This document shows, in pieces, positions 6,356 through 12,620 of a stretch of 25,589 nucleotides of DNA. Every line of letters starts with the position of its first letter. Within the stretch, counting starts at the first letter, position 1. The stretch spans positions 1-25,589 of the forward strand of contig CABSFY010000021.1 in the NCBI GenBank assembly GCA_902477055.1, given 5' to 3'. The translations under genes were made by a program, and so were the position numbers. The notes beneath the pieces were generated by a model. The model ran no database searches and was not told where the DNA came from. It saw only the letters and a program-made list of their open reading frames with translations. Origin of the DNA: an uncultured Eubacteriales bacterium (GTDB taxonomy: Bacteria > Bacillota > Clostridia > Oscillospirales > Oscillospiraceae).

Positions 6356-8164
6356 ATGGCAATCGAATTCAAGGACGGCAAGTACGTAGACGAAACCGGT
6401 CGTGTGACCCTCGACCCCACCGTCTACAAGGACTGGCAGATCGCTGAGGAAGCCGAAAAGACCCTTCCCTCCGTGGATTATTTCCGCGAGAAGCTGGGCC
6501 TGCTCCCCGATGAGATCATCCCCTACGGCAAGACCCCGAAGCTTGACTTCATCAAGATCATGAACCGCCTGAAGGACAAGCCCGACGGCAAGTTCATCGA
6601 AGTCACCGCCATCACCCCCACCCCGCTGGGCGAGGGCAAATCCACCACCTCTCTGGGTCTGATCGAGGGTCTGGGCAAGCTCGGTAAGAACGTTGGCGGC
6701 TGCCTGCGTCAGCCCTCCGGCGGCCCGACCATGAACGTCAAGGGTACCGCTGCCGGCGGCGGCAACGCGCTGCTCATGCCGATGACCGAGTTCTCTCTGG
6801 GTCTGACCGGCGATATCAACGACATCATGAACGCCCACAACCTTGCCATGGTCGCGCTCAATGCCCGTATGCAGCATGAGCGGAACTATAACGACGAGCA
6901 GCTTGCCAAGCGTGGTCTGAAGCGTCTGGACATCGACCCCAAGCGCGTCGAGATGGGCTGGGTCCTCGACTTCTGCGCGCAGGGCCTGCGCAACATCATC
7001 ATCGGCATCGGCGGCACGAAGGACGGCTACCTCATGGAGTCCAAGTTCGGCATCGCTGTCGGCTCCGAGCTGATGGCCATTCTCGCCGTCGCCCGCGATC
7101 TGAAGGATCTGCGTGACCGCATCGGCAAGATCGTCGTCGCCTACTCCCGCAGCGGTGAGCCCGTCACCACCGAGGATCTCGAGGTCGCCGGTGCAATGGC
7201 TGCGTGGATGCGCAACACCATCAACCCCACCATGTGCTACTCCGTCGAGCATCAGCCCGTGCTGATCCACGCCGGCCCGTTCGCCAACATCGCCATCGGT
7301 CAGTCCTCCGTTATCGGCGACCGTCTGGCGCTGAAGCTGTTCGATTACCATGTCACCGAGTCCGGCTTCGCTGCCGACATCGGCTTTGAAAAATTCTGGA
7401 ACGTCAAGTCTCGTCTGTCCGGTCTGACCCCGAACGTTTCCGTTCTGGTCGCGACCATCCGTGCGCTCAAGATGCACGGCGGCGGCCCGGCGGTCGTTGC
7501 CGGCCGTCCCCTCCCGGCAGAATACACCGAGGAGAACCTGGAGCTGCTGGAAAAGGGCTGCGAGAACCTGTTCCACCATGTCAACACCATCAAGAAGTCC
7601 GGCATTGTTCCGGTCGTCTGCATCAACCAGTTCTACACCGACACCGACGCCGAGATTGCCCTCATCCGCAAGCTCTGCAAGGAGAAGGGTGTCCGCTGCG
7701 CTCTGTCCAACCACTGGCGCTACGGCGGCGAAGGCGCCATCGAGCTGGCCGAAACGGTCATTGATGCCTGCAACGAGAAGAACGAGATCAAGTTCCTCTA
7801 TCCGCTCGAAATGCCGCTGCGTCAGCGCGTTGAGCTGATTGCAAAGGAAGTTTACGGCGCGGACGGCGTTGACTGGGCGCCTCTGGCACAGGAGAAGGCA
7901 AAGCGCTTCGAGAGCGACCCGAAGTACGCCGACTACTGCACCATGATGGTCAAGACCCACCTGTCGCTGTCCCACGAGCCGAGCTGGAAGGGCGTTCCGA
8001 AGGGCTGGCGTCTGCCCATCCGCGACATCCTGGAGTACGGCGGCGCGAAGTTCCTCTGCCCGATGGCAGGCACCATCTCCATGATGCCCGGCACCAGCTC
8101 CGACCCGGCCTATCGCCGCATCGACGTCGATACCGAAACGGGCAAGGTTTCCGGCCTGTTCTAA
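6356..8164 (+). CDS. fhs: Formate-tetrahydrofolate ligase
   Basis: This cytoplasmic enzyme joins formate to tetrahydrofolate using ATP, giving 10-formyl-THF, the entry step of the methyl branch of the Wood-Ljungdahl pathway. The ATP-binding segment TPTPLGEGKSTT lies at residues 87-98. The family-typical LRQPSGGPTMNVKGTAAGGG, DINDIMNAHNL and GGGPAVVAGRPLP follow, and the C-terminus has PGTSSDPAYRRIDVD. At 602 residues it is somewhat longer than the common 556-560, with extra length spread through the protein. The start follows AAGGAGG by nine bases. It is read from its own strong promoter and ends in a strong terminator, so it is probably a single-gene unit, well expressed and separately controlled from fchA-folD. 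Confidence 0.96.
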   Translation: MAIEFKDGKYVDETGRVTLDPTVYKDWQIAEEAEKTLPSVDYFREKLGLLPDEIIPYGKTPKLDFIKIMNRLKDKPDGKFIEVTAITPTPLGEGKSTTSLGLIEGLGKLGKNVGGCLRQPSGGPTMNVKGTAAGGGNALLMPMTEFSLGLTGDINDIMNAHNLAMVALNARMQHERNYNDEQLAKRGLKRLDIDPKRVEMGWVLDFCAQGLRNIIIGIGGTKDGYLMESKFGIAVGSELMAILAVARDLKDLRDRIGKIVVAYSRSGEPVTTEDLEVAGAMAAWMRNTINPTMCYSVEHQPVLIHAGPFANIAIGQSSVIGDRLALKLFDYHVTESGFAADIGFEKFWNVKSRLSGLTPNVSVLVATIRALKMHGGGPAVVAGRPLPAEYTEENLELLEKGCENLFHHVNTIKKSGIVPVVCINQFYTDTDAEIALIRKLCKEKGVRCALSNHWRYGGEGAIELAETVIDACNEKNEIKFLYPLEMPLRQRVELIAKEVYGADGVDWAPLAQEKAKRFESDPKYADYCTMMVKTHLSLSHEPSWKGVPKGWRLPIRDILEYGGAKFLCPMAGTISMMPGTSSDPAYRRIDVDTETGKVSGLF

Positions 8165-8175
8165 TCTCAAATTCC

Positions 8176-8206
8176 AAAAGCTCCGGCGAAAATCGCCGGA
8201 GCTTTT
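8176..8206 (+). terminator. Rho-independent-type terminator of fhs
   Basis: A 14-bp perfect stem (8176-8189 with 8193-8206) with an AAA loop has AAAA at its foot and TTTT at its end. It lies 12 nt after the fhs stop. The symmetric A and T ends would let it work in both directions. Confidence 0.85.
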
Positions 8207-8240
8207 CCCGGATATCCGCAGGTCGCAGGAGGGACGCGGC

Positions 8241-8495
8241 ATGGCACGAGATCTATTGCAATATCAGCGCGGGGACCGAACGATCCGCGTTCGCCGCTAT
8301 TGGAACCGCACCGAGCTGCGGATCGACGACAGCGTTGCGGACGTGAAGCGCGGCATTATCGAAGCGCGTTACACGCTCTGCGCGAAGATCGGGGACGACG
8401 AAATACTCGTCGAGATGCTCCCGCAATCCACCGGCGGCAGCATGAATCTGAAAATCAACGGCGTGCTGGTAACCAGCGCCTGGCGGAGCCATTGA
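8241..8495 (+). CDS. Small protein of unknown function
   Basis: The 84-residue protein begins MARDLLQYQRGDRTIRVRR. It starts after AGGAGGG (about 8228-8234) with good spacing, and its composition resembles neighbouring genes. It has no signal peptide, membrane segment or cysteine cluster. Alternating hydrophobic and charged residues (TIRVRRYWNRTELRI, DEILVEML, LKINGVLV) suggest a small beta-rich fold. I do not recognise the family. It lies between the fhs terminator and a REP pair, with no obvious promoter of its own. Its reality rests on the ribosome-binding site and coding composition. Confidence 0.6.
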   Translation: MARDLLQYQRGDRTIRVRRYWNRTELRIDDSVADVKRGIIEARYTLCAKIGDDEILVEMLPQSTGGSMNLKINGVLVTSAWRSH

Positions 8496-8552
8496 CACCT
8501 CCCACCGCGCGTGTTTCGACACGGCTTGCAGCAAAAGCAACGTGCCTGCAAC

Positions 8553-8644
8553 GGGCCGATGAAGGCATCGGCCCCTACGCACAATGGGGCGTTTTTTGCT
8601 CACAAGGTCGGTCTTTGCGTAGGGCACGATGCCCTCATCGCGCC
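8553..8644. repeat. Composite of two outward-facing REP-like hairpins (copies E and F)
   Basis: Copy E (8553-8577, minus orientation) is a 9-bp perfect stem, GGGCCGATG with CATCGGCCC, followed by CCTACGCA. Copy F (8619-8644, plus orientation) is GTAG followed by a stem, GGCACGATG with CATCGCGCC, with one mismatch that becomes a G-T pair on the minus strand. The 92-bp unit has the same layout as 5007-5097: hairpin, CCCTACGCA, about 40 bp, CGTAGGG, hairpin. The rest of the 265-bp gap (8496-8760) shows nothing else. Confidence 0.75.
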
Positions 8645-8760
8645 GTCCCCGCCGCAGCGGATGTTTCAATCCGTGCCGTCAGGCACACCGCAATGCTTCC
8701 CTATTCAACCGTTCACGCATCGAAAGCGCCCTTGTAGCGTTTAAGGGAGGAGAGATTCCT

Positions 8761-8958
8761 ATGGCAAAAGAGAAGCGTTTTGTCCGTATTCTTTCTGAGG
8801 GCAAGCTGTCCGGGAGCGAAATTTGGGTGGACACCGTTACGGGTGTCAACTATTTCTATCACAACGCGGGCTACGGCGCGGGACTGACCGTGCTGCTCGA
8901 CCGCGACGGCAAGCCCATCGTTTCCCCACTCCCGCTCCGCGAGGAAGATATTAAATAA
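8761..8958 (+). CDS. DUF6440 family small protein
   Basis: The 65-residue protein has the pattern I associate with DUF6440: KRFVRILSEGKLSGSEIWVD, then TGVNYFYHNAGYGAGLTVLLD, then DGKPIVS. These small soluble proteins of Firmicutes have no established function. The start follows GGGAGGAG, and CCCTT about 10 nt upstream could pair with AAGGG of that ribosome-binding site in a weak 5-bp stem (inferred). It ends 19 bp before fchA, whose own ribosome-binding site lies in the gap, so it is likely the first gene of the fchA-folD-DUF1576 unit. Confidence 0.8.
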   Translation: MAKEKRFVRILSEGKLSGSEIWVDTVTGVNYFYHNAGYGAGLTVLLDRDGKPIVSPLPLREEDIK

Positions 8959-8977
8959 TATATAAGGAGGAATTCCT

Positions 8978-9598
8978 ATGGATATGACCACAAAATCCTG
9001 CCGTGAGTTTGTCACGGTTCTGGCTTCCAATGAACCCGCGCCCGGCGGCGGCGGCGCTGCTGCGCTCGTCGGCGCGATCGGCACTGCACTGGGCAACATG
9101 GTCGGCTCGCTGACCGTCGGCAAGAAGAAGTACGCCGACGTCGAGGCCGAGATTGTCGCCCTGATGAAAAAGTGCGACGCACTGCAAACCGAGCTGCTTG
9201 ACCAGGTCCCCGCCGACGCGGAGGGCTTCGTCCCGCTGGCTAAGGCCTACGGCATTCCCAAGGATGACCCGACCCGCGAAGCGGTGCTGGAGGAAGCGAC
9301 CGTCATCGCCTGCAAGGTCCCGGTCCACATCATGGAGCTGTGCTGCGAGGCGCTGGAGGCCATCAAGACCTTCGCCGACAAGGGCAGCCGCCTCGCCGTT
9401 TCCGACGCGGGCTGCGGCGCGGTCATCGTGAAGTCCGCTCTGCAGGCGGCCTCCCTGAACGTGTTCATCAACACCAAGACGCTGAAAAACCGCGCCTATG
9501 CCGACGAGCTGAACGCAAAGTGCCTGTCCATGCTCGACACCTACGGCAAGCTGGCCGACGAGATTTTTGAGACCGTGAAGAACGGCTTTTTCAAATAA
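8978..9598 (+). CDS. fchA: Methenyltetrahydrofolate cyclohydrolase (cyclodeaminase/cyclohydrolase family)
   Basis: The 206-residue, mostly helical protein belongs to the FTCD_C (formiminotransferase-cyclodeaminase C-terminal) family. The N-terminal NEPAPGGGGAAALVGAIGTALG segment (about 18-40) is the family's folate-binding glycine-rich signature. In purinolytic and acetogenic clostridia the stand-alone protein is FchA, which interconverts 5,10-methenyl-THF and 10-formyl-THF; related stand-alone proteins are formimidoyl-THF cyclodeaminases. The neighbouring folD, only 18 bp downstream and apparently cyclohydrolase-deficient, favours the FchA role. The start has a strong AAGGAGG. It acts in the cytoplasm between Fhs and FolD. 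Confidence 0.9.
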   Translation: MDMTTKSCREFVTVLASNEPAPGGGGAAALVGAIGTALGNMVGSLTVGKKKYADVEAEIVALMKKCDALQTELLDQVPADAEGFVPLAKAYGIPKDDPTREAVLEEATVIACKVPVHIMELCCEALEAIKTFADKGSRLAVSDAGCGAVIVKSALQAASLNVFINTKTLKNRAYADELNAKCLSMLDTYGKLADEIFETVKNGFFK

Positions 9599-9616
9599 TA
9601 AAGGAGAGAAAACGCC

Positions 9617-10495
9617 ATGGCAAAACAGCTTTTGGGCAAGGAAGTTACCGACGCCCTGAACGCGAAGCTTATTGAACGCACCACCGCTCTGAAGGAAAAG
9701 GGCGTTACCCCCACCCTTGGGATCCTCCGCATCGGTGAAAACCCCAGTGACCTGTCCTATGAAAAGGGCGCAACGAAGCGTGCCGAGCTGATCGGCATCG
9801 CGGTGCAAAAGTTCGTCCTCCCGGAGGATGCAACGAAGGAAGCCGTCCTCGCCGAGATCGACAAGCTCAACGCCGACCCCGCAATCCACGGTGTTCTGAT
9901 GTTCCGCCCGCTGCCCAAGCACCTCAAGGCGGACACCGACGAGATCTGCAACCGCCTCGACCCGCGCAAGGACGTGGACTGCATGACGGACCTCTCCAAC
10001 GCCGGTGTGTTTGAAGGCCGCGCCGATCTGGGCTTCGCCCCCTGTACCCCCGCCGCCTGCATGGAAATTCTGGACTACTACGGCATCGACTGCAAGGGCA
10101 AGAACGCCGTCGTCATCGGCCGCAGCCTTGTCGTTGGCAAGCCCGCCGCGATGATGCTCATGGGCAAGAACGCCACCGTCACCGTCTGCCACACCAAAAC
10201 CGTCAACACGGCGGAAATCTGCCGCAACGCGGACATTCTCGTTTCCGCAGCCGGCGTTCTGAACTCGCTGACGAAGGAGTTCGTCCGTCCGGGCCAGATC
10301 GTGATCGACGTTTCCATCAACTGGGACGAGAACAAGCCCAACGCACGCGGCACGCTCGGCGCGATTGCGGGCGACGCGGTGTTCTCCGAGGTCGAGCCGA
10401 TCGTTGAGGCCATCACGCCCGTTCCCGGCGGCGTGGGCAGCGTCACGACCTCCGTCCTGATGAAGCACGTCATCGAAGCGGCGGAGCGTGCCTAA
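9617..10495 (+). CDS. folD: Methylenetetrahydrofolate dehydrogenase (FolD family, cyclohydrolase residues missing)
   Basis: The 292-residue protein has the two-domain FolD layout: folate-binding N-terminal half and Rossmann C-terminal half with GRSLVVGKPAAMML, ATVTVCHTKT and PGGVGSVTTSVLM. It reduces methenyl-THF to methylene-THF with NAD(P)H, or the reverse. In the bifunctional family the folate-site motif is Y-x3-K (Tyr52/Lys56 in the human enzyme) and a Gln is found in VQLPLP (Gln100). Here Y48 is kept, but the Lys position is A52, and the Gln position is F96 in LMFRPLP. The Asp of KDVD is kept (D121). Loss of Lys and Gln predicts a dehydrogenase without cyclohydrolase activity, which FchA next door would supply. 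Ribosome-binding site AAAGGAG; 18 bp after fchA. Confidence 0.92.
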   Translation: MAKQLLGKEVTDALNAKLIERTTALKEKGVTPTLGILRIGENPSDLSYEKGATKRAELIGIAVQKFVLPEDATKEAVLAEIDKLNADPAIHGVLMFRPLPKHLKADTDEICNRLDPRKDVDCMTDLSNAGVFEGRADLGFAPCTPAACMEILDYYGIDCKGKNAVVIGRSLVVGKPAAMMLMGKNATVTVCHTKTVNTAEICRNADILVSAAGVLNSLTKEFVRPGQIVIDVSINWDENKPNARGTLGAIAGDAVFSEVEPIVEAITPVPGGVGSVTTSVLMKHVIEAAERA

Positions 10496-10513
10496 AATCG
10501 AGGTGGCTTTTTC

Positions 10514-11848
10514 ATGACCAAGCTCAAAAAAATGGAGGAAAGCGGCTTTCTCAAGCTCGTTTTCGCCCTCTTTACGCTGGCATTCCTGATCGCCGCTGTG
10601 GCCATGCCCGACCGCGGCACGATGCTCGACGGCTTCGTCAACATTCAGAAGCTGACGTGCAAGGTTTCGACCAACAACTTCGATAACGGCGGCTACGCGG
10701 GCGCGTTCTTGAACGCTGGTGTCGTCTGCCTGATCCTGACGGCGCTCTACTGTCTGCCGAAGGTCAAGGCCAATGCCGTATCCTTCCTCGCGTTCGTGCT
10801 GACGGCGGGCTTCACCTTCTGGGGCATCAACGCAGTCAATCTCTGGTTCGGCTTCCTCGGCGTTTTGCTGTACTGCGCGGTCAAGCGCGTCAGCCCCGCC
10901 TCGCAGGTCAACGCCATGCTCTTTACCACCGGCCTTGCGCCGCTGATCTCCGATCTTCTGCTGCGCTACCCCAACGCGGAGGCCGTCGGCTTCCACTGGG
11001 CGGGTCTGCTGCTGGCGCTCGGTGTCGGCGTGTTCATCGGCTTCCTGCTGCCGTTCGGCCTCGGCCATTCGCCGAAAATGCACAAGGGCTTCTCGCTGTA
11101 TAACGCGGCAGTTCCCCTCGGCCTGACGGCGTTCTTCCTGCGGGCTGTGCTGTATAAGGTGCTGGGCGTGGCCGTTCCCGGCGGTGCGACGACCAGTTTG
11201 GATGTCGCCTCGTGGCCCATTGCGAACATTTTCTGCTTCGTCCTGTTCGGCCTATGCATCGTTCTGGCGCTGGTGCTGGGCGCAACGCCGAAAAGCTACT
11301 GGGCACTGCTGAAGGACAGCGGCTACGGCGTCGATTATTCGCAGAAATACGGCAACGCGGCCTCTCTGATGAACGTCGGCGTGTACGGGCTGTTCATCGT
11401 GCTATACTATAATGCGATTGGCGCAACGTTCAACGCCGTCACGTTCGGCTGCATTTTCTGTATGCTCTCCTGCGCCTGCTCCGGCAGCCATCCGCGCAAT
11501 GTCCTGCCAATCATGCTGGGCTATGTCGCGATGTCGTTTATTATGAAGTGGTTGAGCGTGAGCGTGCTGGGCATGGAATTCGCGCAGGCAATCAACGCGC
11601 AGGCCGTCGTGGTCGGGCTGTGCTTCGCAAACGCCTTGTCCCCCATCTCCGGCAAATACGGCTGGGGCGCGGGCGTTCTGGCCGGTGCGGCGCACTATCT
11701 GCTCGTTACCAGCGTCCCCGATCTGCACGGCGGCTTCTGCCTGTACAACGGCGGCTTCACTGCGGGCTTCATCTGCATGATCTTCCTTCCCGTTCTCGAA
11801 GGTCTTTGCCGCACGATTGACGACCGCCGCGCCGCGAAGGCAAACTAA
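10514..11848 (+). CDS. DUF1576 family polytopic membrane protein
   Basis: The 444-residue inner-membrane protein has about ten to twelve hydrophobic helices and no signal peptide. I recognise DUF1576. It shows an internal duplication: NGGYAGAFLNAGVV (59-71) resembles YGNAASLMNVGVYG (279-292), and HKGFSLYNAAVPLG (190-203) resembles HGGFCLYNGGFTAG (405-418). Two similar halves suggest a transporter-like fold with inverted or tandem repeats, but no substrate is known. It begins 18 bp after folD with a ribosome-binding site (GAGGTGG), so it is probably the last gene of the DUF6440-fchA-folD unit. A role in moving a C1 compound or folate-related substrate is inference from context only. Confidence 0.82.
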   Translation: MTKLKKMEESGFLKLVFALFTLAFLIAAVAMPDRGTMLDGFVNIQKLTCKVSTNNFDNGGYAGAFLNAGVVCLILTALYCLPKVKANAVSFLAFVLTAGFTFWGINAVNLWFGFLGVLLYCAVKRVSPASQVNAMLFTTGLAPLISDLLLRYPNAEAVGFHWAGLLLALGVGVFIGFLLPFGLGHSPKMHKGFSLYNAAVPLGLTAFFLRAVLYKVLGVAVPGGATTSLDVASWPIANIFCFVLFGLCIVLALVLGATPKSYWALLKDSGYGVDYSQKYGNAASLMNVGVYGLFIVLYYNAIGATFNAVTFGCIFCMLSCACSGSHPRNVLPIMLGYVAMSFIMKWLSVSVLGMEFAQAINAQAVVVGLCFANALSPISGKYGWGAGVLAGAAHYLLVTSVPDLHGGFCLYNGGFTAGFICMIFLPVLEGLCRTIDDRRAAKAN

Positions 11849-11851
11849 TAA

Positions 11852-11888
11852 AAAACGGAATCGAAGGGGTTTCCTCCGATTCCGTTTT
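11852..11888. terminator. Bidirectional terminator between convergent DUF1576 gene and rqcP
   Basis: A 12-bp perfect stem, AAAACGGAATCG (11852-11863) with CGATTCCGTTTT (11877-11888), sits between the stop codons of two convergent genes. A and T runs at both feet fit termination on both strands. Confidence 0.85.
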
Positions 11889-11891
11889 GCT

Positions 11892-12137
11892 TTATTCTGC
11901 AAGCTCACGGTACATCGCCGAAGCGTCATCCTTGCGGACGGCATCGGCGACGGCCAGCACCTCGACGGCGACCGTGCGGCTGCCGAAGGCAATGCGGATC
12001 ACGTCGCCGACCTTCACGTCGTAGGATGCCTTGGCAGGCCGGTCATTGACGGTCACACGGGCGTTGTCGCAAGCCTCGTTGGCGACGGTACGCCGCTTAA
12101 TCAGGCGCGACACCTTGAGATATTTATCCAGTCGCAT
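11892..12137 (-). CDS. rqcP: RqcP-type S4 domain RNA-binding protein
   Basis: The 81-residue protein is a single S4 domain: MRLDKYLKVSRLIKRRTVANEACDN is the alpha-L RNA-binding part, followed by RVTVNDRPAKASYDVKVGD. This matches YabO/RqcP, which in Firmicutes binds stalled 50S subunits and works with RqcH to add alanine tails to nascent chains during ribosome quality control. Arg2, Asp4 and Lys5 of the conserved start are present. The start has AGGAG. It lies just downstream of hup on the same strand; in many Firmicutes these two are neighbours along with mazG. A terminator separates them, so its expression may rely on read-through. Confidence 0.9.
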   Translation of the reverse strand: MRLDKYLKVSRLIKRRTVANEACDNARVTVNDRPAKASYDVKVGDVIRIAFGSRTVAVEVLAVADAVRKDDASAMYRELAE

Positions 12138-12153
12138 TCAATTCTCCTAACAG

Positions 12154-12184
12154 AAAACGGGGCTGCGAAAGGCAGCCCCGTTTT
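12154..12184 (-). terminator. Terminator or attenuator between hup and rqcP
   Basis: A 13-bp perfect stem, AAAACGGGGCTGC (12154-12166) with GCAGCCCCGTTTT (12172-12184), lies 8 nt after the hup stop on the minus strand. The T run is short, so partial read-through into rqcP is plausible. Confidence 0.8.
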
Positions 12185-12192
12185 TGGCATAC

Positions 12193-12468
12193 TTACTTGG
12201 AAACGGCGTCCTTCAGGGCCTTGCCTGCCTTGAAAACAGGAACGCGGGTCGCGGGGATTTCGATGGTTTCCTTCGTCTTGGGGTTGCGGCCCATACGAGC
12301 CTCGCGGGTCTTGGACTCGAAGGAGCCAAAGCCGACGAGCTGGACCTTGTCGCCCTTGACCATAGCGTCGGTCAGGGAGTCAACAACAGCGACGAGCGCC
12401 TTTTCCGCATCCTTCTTGGACAGGCCGGACTTTTCCGAAACGGCCGCGATCAGTTCAGTTTTGTTCAT
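12193..12468 (-). CDS. hup: HU family DNA-binding protein
   Basis: The 91-residue protein is a full-length HU: helical N-terminus MNKTELIAAVSEKSGLSKKDA, the core VQLVGFGSFESKTREARMGRNPKT, the DNA-binding beta-arm with ETIEIPATRVPVFKAGKAL, and a closing helix. The Pro at the tip of the arm is present (IPA). It bends and compacts DNA as a dimer on the nucleoid. The start follows AGAGGTAA. Preceding it is a leader of about 90 nt with inverted repeats and a candidate promoter, and a terminator follows, so it is probably transcribed on its own at high level. Confidence 0.96.
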   Translation of the reverse strand: MNKTELIAAVSEKSGLSKKDAEKALVAVVDSLTDAMVKGDKVQLVGFGSFESKTREARMGRNPKTKETIEIPATRVPVFKAGKALKDAVSK

Positions 12469-12502
12469 AGTAGTTACCTCTTTCTAAAAAAATAATATGG
12501 TC

Positions 12503-12555
12503 CCGGTCTCCCGGCGCAGTCGGCGGAATTGGGCAGCACACTGCTGCGTGACCGG
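12503..12555 (-). promoter_or_regulatory. Structured leader of hup
   Basis: An outer stem CCGGTC (12503-12508) with GACCGG (12550-12555) encloses an inner hairpin GCAGC (12533-12537) with GCTGC (12543-12547). It lies in the 152-bp gap before hup. This could be a mRNA-stabilising or autoregulatory leader; the type is not recognised. Confidence 0.4.
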
Positions 12556-12566
12556 TAATTTCCCTT

Positions 12567-12594
12567 CCTATAAAATTTACCACAAAATGTACAA
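12567..12594 (-). promoter_or_regulatory. Candidate hup promoter
   Basis: On the minus strand TTGTAC and TATAGG are 16 bp apart in an AT-rich stretch, placing the start site just before the structured leader. The hexamers are only partial matches, and neighbouring alternatives exist. Confidence 0.35.
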
Positions 12595-12620
12595 ATACGC
12601 AAGTAAAAAATTGGGATTTT

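Noticed and set aside
6113..8242. 709-codon minus-strand open frame opposite fhs
   Set aside because: Mirror of fhs codon bias; no domain is recognisable and fhs is certain.
9617..10495. folD as a decaying pseudogene because catalytic residues are missing
   Set aside because: The frame is intact, dehydrogenase and cofactor motifs are preserved, and only the cyclohydrolase residues are replaced. Specialisation explains this better.
8951..11083. 710-codon minus-strand open frame opposite fchA and folD
   Set aside because: Antisense shadow; low-complexity translation, with conserved genes on the other strand.
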